This document shows, one piece after another, positions 43,459-52,703 of a stretch of 64,000 nt of DNA (positions are counted from its first letter, which is position 1; each line of letters begins with the position of its first letter). The stretch covers positions 1 to 64,000 of the forward strand of contig NZ_AOPO01000017.1 in assembly GCF_000336575.1 (NCBI RefSeq). Direction: 5' to 3'. The DNA is from Vreelandella titanicae BH1 (GTDB taxonomy: Bacteria > Pseudomonadota > Gammaproteobacteria > Pseudomonadales > Halomonadaceae). The position numbers and the translations under genes were made by a program. The notes under the pieces are model-generated. The model saw nothing but the letters and a program-made list of their open reading frames with translations, was not told the origin of the DNA and did no database searches.

Positions 43459-45732
43459 ATGAATGCTAACCACACGTCACGCGATAAGCCTTGGTACCCT
43501 CACCACCGCAGCCCTCAGCAATTTGTTCCTTTACAGCAATTAAAGGCGGCTTCACGCCCTGGTGAATGGCAATCCCTGGGCGCGGAGCCGCTTTTTGCGT
43601 TAGAAGGGCAGTTACCTTTGCCCGGCTGGAACATGGTCGAAATTGCCTGTGAGCGAGACGTGACCAGTGTGGTGTCTAGCCTCACGTTTGAGTCTGCACG
43701 GCGCTCGTTAACGGTAGAGCTACCTCTGCGTGTGGGTAAGATCACGAAGCGGCTTGTATACGTGCCATGGGGTGTGAAACGTGTGACGTTTGCGCCCATG
43801 AACGCCACGGGCACGTTTTCCCTGGAACATTTTCGCTTCGTATGGCTAACGCCAATGTTTGCCTATAACCGTTTGCTGCAGCGGTTATCCAACATGCATG
43901 AACACTACCGTGATCTTTCTTTGAAAGAAATTGAGCTCAGTTTGAAGCAGCAGGCGCGTAAACAGAGCCGCAAATGGCAAACCATTGCCCTAGAGGACTA
44001 CGAAAGTACATTTATTAGTTTTTCCACTCGTCGCCACTACCAGCAGTGGATTCGTCAGGTAGAACGAAGGCGTGCGCCTAGCGACCATGAGGTGGCCATG
44101 CGCCACCATGTTCACTCTTTTGATTGTAGTATTTTGCTGGTGTGTCCTATTGGCGAGGCGACGCCTGATGCATTACAGGCTTTACAAAACAGCTTAAAAG
44201 GCAGCCTGGCCAGTGTGGCGGAGCAGTCCTTGTCGCCACGGCAGGCCGTACTTTTGTTACCGTCACCGGCATTTCATGGCTGGCAGGCATGGTTAGAAGA
44301 ATGGCAGCGTGAGATGCCCGTTCTTCGCGTTGTAGAAAGTCATGCCACCAGTGTTGCGGCCTTGCGGATAGAGGCCCTTTCCTATTGCAAACACTCCTGG
44401 ATATGGTTTTTACGCCCAGGCGATCGTTTAGCGGCGAATGCACTGTTTCATATGGCCAGTATTGCCGCAGATAATCCTCAAGCGCAGATGCTGATAGCCG
44501 ATGAGGATAGCCTTGATGAGGAGGGAGTTCGGCACTCGCCGCAGTTTAAGCCTGAGTGGAATGCTGATTTGCTGCTTTCGATGCCGTATATGGGCCGGGC
44601 CGTGTGTTACCAGCACCGCTTTTTTCCACGCCTTTCAGCCGATATGTGTGGTGACAATGCCAATAACCCTGATTGGCTGGATTACGTACAAACGTTGGAC
44701 GTAACACGGCGCGATCATTTTTCGTCGCAACAGCTTGCCCACGTACCCCATATTGCCTATCACGGTGCACCGGGGGCTGCCACAACGCCTTCCAGTTATG
44801 TTGGGGCTGTTGAGCAGCATTTAGAGGCCTGTGGGCAGGTTGCACAAGTAGCGCCAGGGTTATTACCCGGCACGCAGCGCATTCGTTGGCCGATGCCTAC
44901 GCCAGAACCCTTGGTGAGCTTGCTGGTGCCTACCCGCGATGGCGTCGATATATTGCGCCCTTGTGTTGATGCTATTTTAGACCGTACCGACTATAGCCAC
45001 TTTGAACTGCTTATTCTGGATAACCAAAGCAGCTGCAAAGAGACCCTGGCGTATTTGGACGAAGTGGCAGCCCGTGACACCCGAGTAAAGGTGTTGTCCT
45101 GGAACGCTCCGTTTAATTATTCATCCATCAATAACTATGGTGCCGACCATGCTCGGGGAAGTGTTATTGGTTTAATCAATAATGATGTAGAGCCGATTGA
45201 TGGGCAGTGGCTGACGGAGATGGTAGAGCAGGTTTCACGCCCTGATATTGGTTGTGTAGGCGCGAAGCTCTACTACCCCAATGACACCATCCAGCATGGT
45301 GGTGTGATTCTTGGGTTAGGTGGCTTAGCGGGACATGCCCATCGCTTCTTTCAGCGTGACGAAGATGGTTATATGGGGCGCTTGAAAGTGGCTCAGAACC
45401 TTTCTGCCGTGACGGCAGCCTGTCTGCTACTGCGTAAAGAGGTCTTCGATGCTGTTAATGGTTTGAACGAGGAAGATCTGGCTGTCGCTTACAACGATGT
45501 GGATTTATGCATTAAGGTTCGTGAGGCGGGTTACCGTAATCTGTGGACGCCGTTTGCTGAGCTTTACCATCATGAATCCATTTCCCGCGGTGCCGATGAC
45601 ACCCCTGAAAAGCGTGCGCGTTGGCTAAGCGAATATGCCTATATGCGCAAAACCTGGGGCGAATTACTGGACAGTGACCCGGCCTATAACCCTAATCTGA
45701 CCTTGGTTCATGAGGATTTCTCGTTGCGATAA
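43459..45732 (+). CDS. Family 2 glycosyltransferase, two GT domains
   Basis: 757 residues. After a beta-rich N-terminal region (about 40-130, PLPGWNMVEIA), the middle (about 215-440) is a degenerate GT2 with a DEDSLDEEG motif and the FKPEWNADLLLSMPY signature. A full GT2 domain follows from about 484 (VSLLVPTRDGVDIL, LILDNQSS, LINNDVEP, NDVDLCIKVREAGYRNLWTP, YHHES). This architecture is typical of O-antigen/capsule GT2 enzymes, often rhamnosyltransferases. The donor cannot be assigned from sequence alone. Confidence 0.87.
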   Translation: MNANHTSRDKPWYPHHRSPQQFVPLQQLKAASRPGEWQSLGAEPLFALEGQLPLPGWNMVEIACERDVTSVVSSLTFESARRSLTVELPLRVGKITKRLVYVPWGVKRVTFAPMNATGTFSLEHFRFVWLTPMFAYNRLLQRLSNMHEHYRDLSLKEIELSLKQQARKQSRKWQTIALEDYESTFISFSTRRHYQQWIRQVERRRAPSDHEVAMRHHVHSFDCSILLVCPIGEATPDALQALQNSLKGSLASVAEQSLSPRQAVLLLPSPAFHGWQAWLEEWQREMPVLRVVESHATSVAALRIEALSYCKHSWIWFLRPGDRLAANALFHMASIAADNPQAQMLIADEDSLDEEGVRHSPQFKPEWNADLLLSMPYMGRAVCYQHRFFPRLSADMCGDNANNPDWLDYVQTLDVTRRDHFSSQQLAHVPHIAYHGAPGAATTPSSYVGAVEQHLEACGQVAQVAPGLLPGTQRIRWPMPTPEPLVSLLVPTRDGVDILRPCVDAILDRTDYSHFELLILDNQSSCKETLAYLDEVAARDTRVKVLSWNAPFNYSSINNYGADHARGSVIGLINNDVEPIDGQWLTEMVEQVSRPDIGCVGAKLYYPNDTIQHGGVILGLGGLAGHAHRFFQRDEDGYMGRLKVAQNLSAVTAACLLLRKEVFDAVNGLNEEDLAVAYNDVDLCIKVREAGYRNLWTPFAELYHHESISRGADDTPEKRARWLSEYAYMRKTWGELLDSDPAYNPNLTLVHEDFSLR

Positions 45733-45837
45733 ACGCTTGAATATCCATATAAATCTTAAAGTACCCGTGTAGTGGTACTTATCAGACACTTTGATACATC
45801 AATCAACAATTTTCGCTGGATATTCAAGTAATAGGTT

Positions 45838-47022
45838 ATGTTGAAAGTAATAAAAAAACCGGGCGTACTAGGTTTTATAGACCGGGTTAGTGAGGATGCG
45901 ATTAGTGGCTGGAGCCTATCGCCATACGTGACTGTGGTGGTGAATGGCCGAACACGTTGCCGGCTGTCTTGTAACCGCCCACGAGCGGATGTGAAAAAGG
46001 CAGGGCTTTCGTTGAGTGGCAACGTGGGTTTTCATGGAACGTTGGCGCTGAAGCATGGAGATGTCGTTCGCGTGGTGACCCCGAAAGACGTGCCATTGCG
46101 GCATAGCCCTTGGCTCTTTAGGCATCCGAAGCAAAGCGATTGGTTACCTATTGCCATCTCCCATCAGCACGCGGAGTATAAAGCCGTGGCTTCGCTTCCT
46201 GATCAATTGTTGGTTGATAGATTTAAACCCCTGTTTGGGCAGTCTGCTGAACGACGAATGGCTGGCGCTGTACTTAACGTTGCTAACCAGGCTCCTGTCA
46301 TGGCGCGTTTTGATGTAGAGCCCAAGGCTCATGCAAACGTGATGCAGCTTTATGACAAAGTGATCACGCCTAGTCGTATAGCCGCGCCGCCTTTATTGGC
46401 TGCGTTTTCTCAAGAAAGACACATGCTACAGATGTTTGCTTTTCAGCCAGGCATAACTCTGGAAGAAGTGGGTAACGGGTGGGAAGCATGGGTGCCTATG
46501 GTAATGGCGCAACTTGTCACTCTTCAGCAAGCTGGTGAAGTTGGGCGCAGCGCTTTAAAACGCCGCTACAGTCGTTTTAAAAGTTTGTTGCATAAGTTAT
46601 TTCCATCGGTCATCGCGCAGGCCTTGCGGGAAGGCGGTAGTAGGATTGAACTGACATTTTTTGTCTTTTTAATGCGTGTTACTGCGCGCTTACCACGCGT
46701 GTTGTCGCATGGTGACCTACACCGTAATAACGTACTCATTGATACTCAGCAGCAGCAGGTAGCGCTTATTGACTGGGATCGATGGGCGTATTTGCCGTTA
46801 GGGTTCGATGTGGCGCTTCTGTTGCGTGGGCTGCCCTGGGCTGCCGTAGAAACCTTGGCTGAAAAAAGAGTTGATCAGCAGTTGGGCGCCTTGGTGTTCA
46901 CCTATCTGTTTCAGTGTTTGGACGTCGCCCATTTCATGCGGTCTGAAGAGGCTGCCCAGCTGCGGGCTCGTATTTACAAGTTATATAAACAGTTCAAAAT
47001 GTACCCTGGTATTAGTCAATAA
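45838..47022 (+). CDS. APH/choline-kinase-like phosphotransferase with N-terminal SGW module
   Basis: 394 residues. Residues about 10-90 are an SGW beta-module (AISGWSLSPYVTVVVNG...GFHGTLAL). The kinase fold follows, with the catalytic loop LSHGDLHRNNVL near 295 and the metal-binding IDWDRWAY near 315. The usual members phosphorylate small alcohols or sugars; in this context phosphorylation of a sugar or chain end is inferred. It could partner the methyltransferase-like coiled-coil protein at 36515, as kinase and methyltransferase do in WbdD. Separated from the previous gene by 105 bp. Confidence 0.78.
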   Translation: MLKVIKKPGVLGFIDRVSEDAISGWSLSPYVTVVVNGRTRCRLSCNRPRADVKKAGLSLSGNVGFHGTLALKHGDVVRVVTPKDVPLRHSPWLFRHPKQSDWLPIAISHQHAEYKAVASLPDQLLVDRFKPLFGQSAERRMAGAVLNVANQAPVMARFDVEPKAHANVMQLYDKVITPSRIAAPPLLAAFSQERHMLQMFAFQPGITLEEVGNGWEAWVPMVMAQLVTLQQAGEVGRSALKRRYSRFKSLLHKLFPSVIAQALREGGSRIELTFFVFLMRVTARLPRVLSHGDLHRNNVLIDTQQQQVALIDWDRWAYLPLGFDVALLLRGLPWAAVETLAEKRVDQQLGALVFTYLFQCLDVAHFMRSEEAAQLRARIYKLYKQFKMYPGISQ

Positions 47023-47039
47023 CGCTGAGTTGGAAGCTC

Positions 47040-47290
47040 CGGGGCGTCGTTCCGCGGGTGCACTTACTCGATTCCGGTGGAGTGATTACGTGCCACGGCC
47101 ATGTACATAATGTGCACATGTCCTTGGAATCCCCACCTTCATGTGCATGCGAGATTTAGTAGCGCGTGGTAAGCGAAGCGCACCCGCGGATGCACCGCGA
47201 AGCGGTGCCGGGGTTTGCTTGTGCAGGCGGGGTTGGTTCCGTGCCACGGGGCGTCGTTCCGCCGCTACCCGCGAAGCGGTGCTGAATAGG
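47040..47290. repeat. REP region before a GT4-like gene
   Basis: A partial unit and linker (47040-47158), then a REP from GTAGCGCGTGGTAA at 47159 with the perfect hairpin GCACCGC-GAA-GCGGTGC, truncated near 47290. An open frame reading into this DNA from 47141 is an artefact of the repeat. Confidence 0.8.
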
Positions 47291-47332
47291 GCTAGTGGAA
47301 AGGAGAAGAATTATCTTAATCAAGGATGTACC

Positions 47333-48394
47333 GTGAGTCGCCACACTACCTGGGTTGTTCTGAGCGATGGGGCGCGGCCGACCGAGGACATTTATTTCTT
47401 GGCATCTGCTGCCTCCGGTCTGCGCCGCCGGGGCGTGGCGGTCGAACGTTTTACCGCTTCTCGATCTTTCGGGGCCAGCTGGGTACATGGTCGTTCTCTG
47501 CTGCGGCGTTTCGCGGGGGCTAATCTGCTGCTTTGTCGCTCGCTACCGTTAGGTTGGCTGCGCTGGCTAGAACGTCACCGCGATGCTTTTGGCTATATTG
47601 CCTATTTAATCGATGATGATATTTTTGCGGCGTCCAATGACCCAACCTTACCGGCTGCCTACCGTAAGCGAATGGGTGGGATTGCTAAACATCAACCTCG
47701 CTTAGTGTCACTGGCTGATGAAGTGGTGGCCTCTAGCGAGCAATTGGCGCGCTGTTTTTTTAGCGAGCACGATAATGTTCAAGTGCTCACGCCACCTCTG
47801 ATTACTCCTCTGCCTTCACTTCAGCATTTCTCGCAACCGCCATCTTCCAGCGCTAACTGGAAAATCGGCTTTTACGGCACGCGGGCGCATTTAGCTGACC
47901 TTATGCACATCGCCCCGGCCATAGAAGGCATGCAGTCCCAGCGTATGGATACCCAGGTGGAAATTATGCTGGGGCCACACACTCCAGAAAGTTTAATCAC
48001 GCTGCCACGCTTAAACGCGCCTTGCCCCTTAGCCTGGGAGGCGTTTAAGGTTTATCAACGAGAGCACCGCTGCCATATAGGCCTAGCCCCGTTGTTAAAT
48101 ACCCCGTTTAACCATGGCAAATCTTTCATCAAATTTTTTGATATTACCGCCATGGGCGGGGTAGGAATATACTCAAATCGTTACCCGTACACTGAGATTG
48201 TCCAGCACGGAAAAAATGGTTTGCTAGTCAATGATGCGCACGTTGAATGGCGAAGTGCGTTAGAACACTTGTTAGAAAACCCCATAGCGGCTGCCAACAT
48301 GGCTAAGCAAGCCGCTGTTGATGCAAAACGTATCGGTAACGTAGAAGCAGCTGTGCAGTTTTGGCTAAAACGTAGTGGTGCCGTGCCGCAATAA
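47333..48394 (+). CDS. GT4/GT1-like glycosyltransferase
   Basis: About 353 residues. I start at GTG 47333 because AAGGA lies 7 bases upstream and the region before it is REP DNA; a longer frame from 47141 would translate the repeat. The N-terminus VSRHTTWVVLSDG and the C-terminal half (WKIGFYGTRAHLADL, HIGLAPLLNTPFNHGKS, AMGGVGIYSNRYPYTEIV, NGLLVNDAHVEW) follow GT-B enzymes that retain configuration. The Glu-rich donor motif is replaced by KFFDITAMGG. The sugar is unknown. Followed by pgm after 21 bp. Confidence 0.78.
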   Translation: MSRHTTWVVLSDGARPTEDIYFLASAASGLRRRGVAVERFTASRSFGASWVHGRSLLRRFAGANLLLCRSLPLGWLRWLERHRDAFGYIAYLIDDDIFAASNDPTLPAAYRKRMGGIAKHQPRLVSLADEVVASSEQLARCFFSEHDNVQVLTPPLITPLPSLQHFSQPPSSSANWKIGFYGTRAHLADLMHIAPAIEGMQSQRMDTQVEIMLGPHTPESLITLPRLNAPCPLAWEAFKVYQREHRCHIGLAPLLNTPFNHGKSFIKFFDITAMGGVGIYSNRYPYTEIVQHGKNGLLVNDAHVEWRSALEHLLENPIAAANMAKQAAVDAKRIGNVEAAVQFWLKRSGAVPQ

Positions 48395-48415
48395 GATAAA
48401 CAGGGAGAGGGAACC

Positions 48416-50008
48416 ATGGAATCTACTGTTAAAGCTTTTTATGAAGAGCGACCCAGCGCTAACGTCGTTGGGGAGCGCGTGTCGTTTGGTACCTCTGGCC
48501 ATCGTGGCCGCTCCATTGAGCGTACGTTTAATGCTTCGCATATTTATGCCATCACCCAGGCGGTGGTCGACTACCGGCGTGAGGCGGGCTATCAGGGGCC
48601 GCTGTTTTTAGGTTTCGATACCCACGCGCTTTCTCGCCCTGCCTGGGAGTGCGCGCTGCAAGTGTTGGCTGCCAACAAGGTGCCGGTATTTGTCGAGAAA
48701 GATCACGGCTACACCGCGACGCCGCTGATTAGCCAGGCGATCCTGCACCATAATAATCCCCATGACCTGGCGGCGCCCGATGTGGCGCTTGCGGATGGCT
48801 TAATCATCACGCCTTCGCACAACCCGCCGGAAGATGGCGGTATTAAGTATAATCCGCACCATGGTGGCCCCGCGGATACTGATGCCACCGGCTGGATTGA
48901 ACTGCGTGCAAATGCCTACCTGCTGCGCCAGTTGGAAGATATACCCACCGTGCCGGTGGATGAGGCGATTGCCCACGCCCAGGAGTACGATTTCACTGCG
49001 CATTACGTTGCCAAGCTTGGCAGCGTAGTGGATATGGCCGCTATTCAGGGCGCAAACTTAGCGTTAGGTGCTGACCCCATGGGCGGCACCGCGCTGCCGG
49101 TATGGCAGGCGATAGCGGCGCACTACGACCTGAATCTTGATGTCGTGAATACTATAGTTGATCCTGAGTTTGCGTTTATGCCGCCGGATCACGACGGCAA
49201 AATTCGTATGGATTGCTCTAGCCCGGCAGCAATGGCTAACCTACTCAAGATTAAAGACCGCTTCGATATAGCCTTTGGCAATGACCCGGATGCTGATCGT
49301 CACGGAATAGTTGATGCTAGTGGTCTGATGAATCCGAACCACTTTTTGGCCGTGTGTATCGATTATCTGATCACCCACCGCCCAGAGTGGGCGGCTAGCC
49401 TGAAGATCGGCAAGACGTTGGTGTCCTCTTCCATGATCGACCGAGTGGTGGCTTCCCACCAGCGCGAGCTTTACGAAGTGCCGGTAGGCTTCAAGTGGTT
49501 CGTGGATGGCCTGCACGAGGGCTGGCTTGCCTTCGGCGGGGAAGAGAGTGCAGGCGCCAGCTTGCTAACCCGCGACGGTAAGGCGTGGTCCACCGATAAA
49601 GACGGCATCGTGCTGTGTTTGTTGGCAGCGGAAATTATGGCGGTCACCGGCAAAACGCCCAGCGAGTATTACCGCACGCTTACCGAGCGCTTTGGTGAGC
49701 CTTTTTACAAGCGCGTCGATACCGCCTGTTCACCCGAAGAGAAAGCGGCGTTTAAAAAGCTGAGTGCTGAGAGCGTGACTGAGAAAACTCTGGCAGGCGA
49801 CGCTATCACCGCTGTATTGGTAGACGCGCCGGGCAATGGCACTGCTATTGGCGGCATCAAAGTCACCACCGAAAACGGCTGGTTTGCCGCTCGGCCAAGC
49901 GGCACTGAATCGCTTTACAAGGTGTATGCCGAAAGCTTCAAAGGCGCACAGCACTTGGATGAATTGATTGGGAACGCCCAGGCATTGCTGGCTGGTGTGT
50001 TGAAATAG
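48416..50008 (+). CDS. pgm: Phosphoglucomutase
   Basis: Interconverts glucose-6-phosphate and glucose-1-phosphate, feeding both RmlA and UDP-glucose synthesis. 530 residues. FGTSGHRG near residue 24, the phosphoserine loop TPSHNPPEDGGIKYNP near 132, metal motif DPDADRHG near 287, sugar loop GEESAGAS near 374 and RPSGTES near 497. A GGAGAGGG site precedes the ATG. UDP-glucose pyrophosphorylase (galU) is not in the window. Confidence 0.95.
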   Translation: MESTVKAFYEERPSANVVGERVSFGTSGHRGRSIERTFNASHIYAITQAVVDYRREAGYQGPLFLGFDTHALSRPAWECALQVLAANKVPVFVEKDHGYTATPLISQAILHHNNPHDLAAPDVALADGLIITPSHNPPEDGGIKYNPHHGGPADTDATGWIELRANAYLLRQLEDIPTVPVDEAIAHAQEYDFTAHYVAKLGSVVDMAAIQGANLALGADPMGGTALPVWQAIAAHYDLNLDVVNTIVDPEFAFMPPDHDGKIRMDCSSPAAMANLLKIKDRFDIAFGNDPDADRHGIVDASGLMNPNHFLAVCIDYLITHRPEWAASLKIGKTLVSSSMIDRVVASHQRELYEVPVGFKWFVDGLHEGWLAFGGEESAGASLLTRDGKAWSTDKDGIVLCLLAAEIMAVTGKTPSEYYRTLTERFGEPFYKRVDTACSPEEKAAFKKLSAESVTEKTLAGDAITAVLVDAPGNGTAIGGIKVTTENGWFAARPSGTESLYKVYAESFKGAQHLDELIGNAQALLAGVLK

Positions 50009-50035
50009 ATTCTTTGAGGCCGTTTCATCCTTCGG

Positions 50036-50057
50036 CGGGCACCTTTAGTGGTGCCCG
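50036..50057 (+). terminator. Hairpin after pgm, possible weak terminator
   Basis: CGGGCACC-TTTAGT-GGTGCCCG is a perfect 8-bp stem, followed by TTATGCTTTT, not a clean U-tract. It lies in the 108-bp pgm-ugd gap. Confidence 0.5.
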
Positions 50058-50116
50058 TTATGCTTTTAGCATGTGCTTCAAGTTTTTGTTTTATATTAAT
50101 TTTAGGAATTATTTGG

Positions 50117-51283
50117 ATGAAAATTGCCGTTGCAGGAACCGGCTATGTGGGGCTTTCCAATGCGATGTTGTTAGCGCAGCACCACGAAGTGGTCGCGGTG
50201 GATATCGTCCCCGAGAAAGTAGCGCTGTTGAACAATCGCCTTTCTCCGATTGAGGATGCTGAAATAGCGGCTTTTTTAAATCGTACTGACCTGACTTTTA
50301 CTGCGACGCTGGATGCCGAGCAGGCTTACGCTGGCGCGCAGTTCGTGATTATTGCCACTCCCACTGATTACGATCCTCAAACCAACTATTTCAATACTAA
50401 AAGCGTTGAAGCTGTTATTGAGCAGGTCATGCAGATTAACCCTGAGGCGGTGATGGTCATAAAATCCACCGTGCCAGTGGGGTACACCAAAGGTGCCGCT
50501 GAACGCTTTAACACGCAAAACCTTATTTTCTCGCCTGAATTTTTACGGGAAGGAAAGGCGCTTTACGATAATCTTTATCCTTCGCGCATTATTGTCGGAG
50601 AGCGTTCCGAGCGGGGCGAGGCCTTTGCTGAACTCCTCAAGCAGGGGGCGATTGCCGAAGAAATAGAGGTATTGTTGACGAACAGCACCGAGGCCGAGGC
50701 AATCAAGCTGTTCGCGAACACGTATCTGGCAATGCGGGTCGCTTACTTTAATGAATTAGATACCTATGCGGAAACCCATGGCCTTGATGCCAAGCAGATC
50801 ATTCAAGGCGTTGGCCTAGACCCGCGTATTGGTAAGCACTATAACAACCCCAGCTTTGGGTATGGTGGCTATTGCCTGCCGAAGGATACCAAGCAACTGC
50901 TCGCCAACTATACCGATGTGCCGAGTAATATGGTTCAGGCAATTGTAGATGCCAACCGCACGCGTAAAGACTTTATTGCCGAGTCCGTTCTGCGCCGTAA
51001 TCCAACCGTGGTCGGGGTTTATCGTCTGATCATGAAAACGGGCTCGGACAACTTCCGCGCCAGCGCCATGCAGGGCGTTATGAAGCGCATCAAAGCGAAA
51101 GGTGTAGAAGTGGTCGTTTACGAGCCGGTGTTGGAGGAAGATAAATTCTTTGGCTCAACCGTTATGCGCGATTTAGCGGCGTTTAAAGACAAGTGTGATG
51201 TCATCCTGGCTAATCGCATGGTCACTGAGCTTAGCGATGTGGAATCCAAGGTATACACCCGCGATTTGTTTGGCAGTGATTGA
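50117..51283 (+). CDS. ugd: UDP-glucose 6-dehydrogenase
   Basis: Oxidises UDP-glucose to UDP-glucuronate with two NAD+. I start at ATG 50117 (MKIAVAGTGYVGLSN) with TAGGAA upstream, not at an in-frame GTG at 50048. 388 residues, the short enterobacterial type. Motifs: GTGYVG, STVPVGYT, FSPEFLREGKA, the catalytic cysteine in GYGGYCLPKDTKQL near 254, and RLIMKTGSDNFR. It supplies the uronic acid that a heparinase-family lyase would recognise. Confidence 0.96.
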   Translation: MKIAVAGTGYVGLSNAMLLAQHHEVVAVDIVPEKVALLNNRLSPIEDAEIAAFLNRTDLTFTATLDAEQAYAGAQFVIIATPTDYDPQTNYFNTKSVEAVIEQVMQINPEAVMVIKSTVPVGYTKGAAERFNTQNLIFSPEFLREGKALYDNLYPSRIIVGERSERGEAFAELLKQGAIAEEIEVLLTNSTEAEAIKLFANTYLAMRVAYFNELDTYAETHGLDAKQIIQGVGLDPRIGKHYNNPSFGYGGYCLPKDTKQLLANYTDVPSNMVQAIVDANRTRKDFIAESVLRRNPTVVGVYRLIMKTGSDNFRASAMQGVMKRIKAKGVEVVVYEPVLEEDKFFGSTVMRDLAAFKDKCDVILANRMVTELSDVESKVYTRDLFGSD

Positions 51284-51296
51284 GAAGGTGGGTTTA

Positions 51297-51665
51297 CGCT
51301 CGCTCAGCTCGCGTTCTTCGTTACCACGCGCTACGGGTGCACTCACTCGATTCCGGTGGAATCCTCACCTCAATGTGCACGCGAGATCTAGTAGCGCGTG
51401 GTAAGCGAAGCGCACCCGCGAAAGCAGCGCGAAGCGGTGCCGGGGTTGGCCTGTGTAGGCGATGATGGTTGGGTGCCATTGGGCGTCGTTCCGCCGCCTC
51501 CCGCGGGTGCCTCGAAACGCTCGCTGAACTCGCTTTCTCGTTACCACGCGCTACGACAATCACTCGATTCCGGTGGCATCCCCACCTCAATGTGCATGCG
51601 AGATCTAGTAGCGCGTGGTAAGCGAAGCGCACCCGCGGATGCATCGCGAAGCGGTGCCGGGGTTG
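51297..51665. repeat. BIME array between ugd and the DUF4160 gene
   Basis: A right-half copy ends at the ACGCGCTAC near 51334, a full BIME spans 51391-51554, and a left-half REP starts at 51608 and stops abruptly after GGTGCCGGGGTTGG at 51665. The units are joined by the same linker (CACTCGATTCCGGTGG...ATGTGCATGCGAGATCTA). Between ugd and the DUF4160 start there is no other coding sequence. Confidence 0.88.
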
Positions 51666-51797
51666 GTGAGATGGTGATGTTGAAGCAATAATGTAGTTGG
51701 CTGTGAATGTGTTGGAGAGCCGTATTCGCTTACGCTTATAAGTGACGATGTGCAAGGGGGTTGGTATGCTTCTAGCATCACTGCAAGAGATAATGAA

Positions 51798-52028
51798 GTG
51801 CCAACTCTACTTAATGAAAAAGGTTTCAAATTCTTTTTCTATGCAAATGAACATCCTCCGCCACATGTGCATGTGATGAAGGCAGGAGGCTGGGCTAAAA
51901 TTGAGACTGAGACGAGTGTGGTAATTTATTCGTCACTAAAGAAGCAAGAGCTCAAGGAGTGTCTTGAGCTAGTAAGTTTGCATAGACAGGAATTTTTGGA
52001 GGTGTGGAATGACTGGTTTATCAGGTAA
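51798..52028 (+). CDS. DUF4160 domain protein
   Basis: 76 residues from GTG 51798, which gives the family-typical start VPTLLNEKGFKFFFYANEHPPPHVHV; an in-frame GTG at 51750 would add 16 unrelated residues. The PPPHVHV histidine motif defines DUF4160. Its 3' end overlaps the DUF2442 gene by 20 bp. The pair is a recurrent two-gene module proposed to be toxin-antitoxin-like; the function is not established. Confidence 0.85.
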   Translation: MPTLLNEKGFKFFFYANEHPPPHVHVMKAGGWAKIETETSVVIYSSLKKQELKECLELVSLHRQEFLEVWNDWFIR

Positions 52029-52248
52029 AGAAGTCCATTTTGACGACCATTATCTTCATGTCGAATTGAGTGATGGGCGGCGCATTTCAACGCCTATGAG
52101 CTGGTATCCAGAACTTGAGCAGGCCTCTGTGAAGGTCTTGCGGCATTACCTGTTTATTTGTGACGCCACCGGTATTGAATGGCCGGATATTGATTACCAC
52201 TTGAGCATTGCTGCAATGCTGGAAACTCACTCTCAAAAGGTAGCGTAG
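52009..52248 (+). CDS. DUF2442 domain protein
   Basis: 79 residues. The pattern VHFDDHYLHVELSDGRRISTPMSWYPEL followed by WPDIDYHLSI matches DUF2442. GGAGGTG lies 6 bases before the ATG, inside the upstream gene. Paired with DUF4160. The gene ends at the restart of the REP array; the stop is followed within 10 bp by repeat DNA. Confidence 0.85.
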   Translation: MTGLSGKEVHFDDHYLHVELSDGRRISTPMSWYPELEQASVKVLRHYLFICDATGIEWPDIDYHLSIAAMLETHSQKVA

Positions 52249-52696
52249 AGCGCGGCGGTGCCGGGGTTGGCCCATGTAGGAAGGTTGGGTGCCACCGGGC
52301 GTCGTTCCGCCGCCTCCCGCGGGTGCCTCGAAACGCTCGCTGAACTCGCTTTCTCGTTACCACGCGCTACGACAATCACTCGATTCCGGTGGCATCCCCA
52401 CCTTCATGTGCATGCGAGATCTAGTAGCGCATGGTAAGCGAAGCGCACCCGCGGGAGCAGCGCGAAGCGGTGCCGGGGTTGGCCCGTGTAGGCGATGATG
52501 GTTCGGTGCCATTGGGCGTCGTTCCGCCGCCACCCGCGGGTGCCTCGAAACGCTCGCTGAACTCGCTTTCTCGTTACCACGCGCTACGACAATCACTCTA
52601 TTCCGGTGGCATCCCGCTTTCATGTGCACGCGAGATTTAGTAGCGCGTGGTAAGCGAAGCGCACCCGCGGATGCATCGCGAAGCGGTGCCGGGGTT
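52249..52696. repeat. BIME array next to the RAYT gene
   Basis: A right-hand partial unit (52249-52370), a full BIME (52424-52587) and a left-half REP (52640-52696) that stops 8 bp before the RAYT stop codon. The last copy contains GCATCGC-GAA-GCGGTGC. The period is about 216 bp. The 455-bp gap contains nothing else. Confidence 0.9.
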
Positions 52697-52703
52697 TTCG
52701 CCA

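Noticed and set aside
46632..46645. GGCGGTAG-like ops site
   Set aside because: It lies in the middle of the kinase gene, not in a leader, and is likely a chance match.
47141..47332. N-terminal extension of the GT4-like gene
   Set aside because: It is translated REP DNA; a GTG with a good ribosome-binding site at 47333 fits the protein better.
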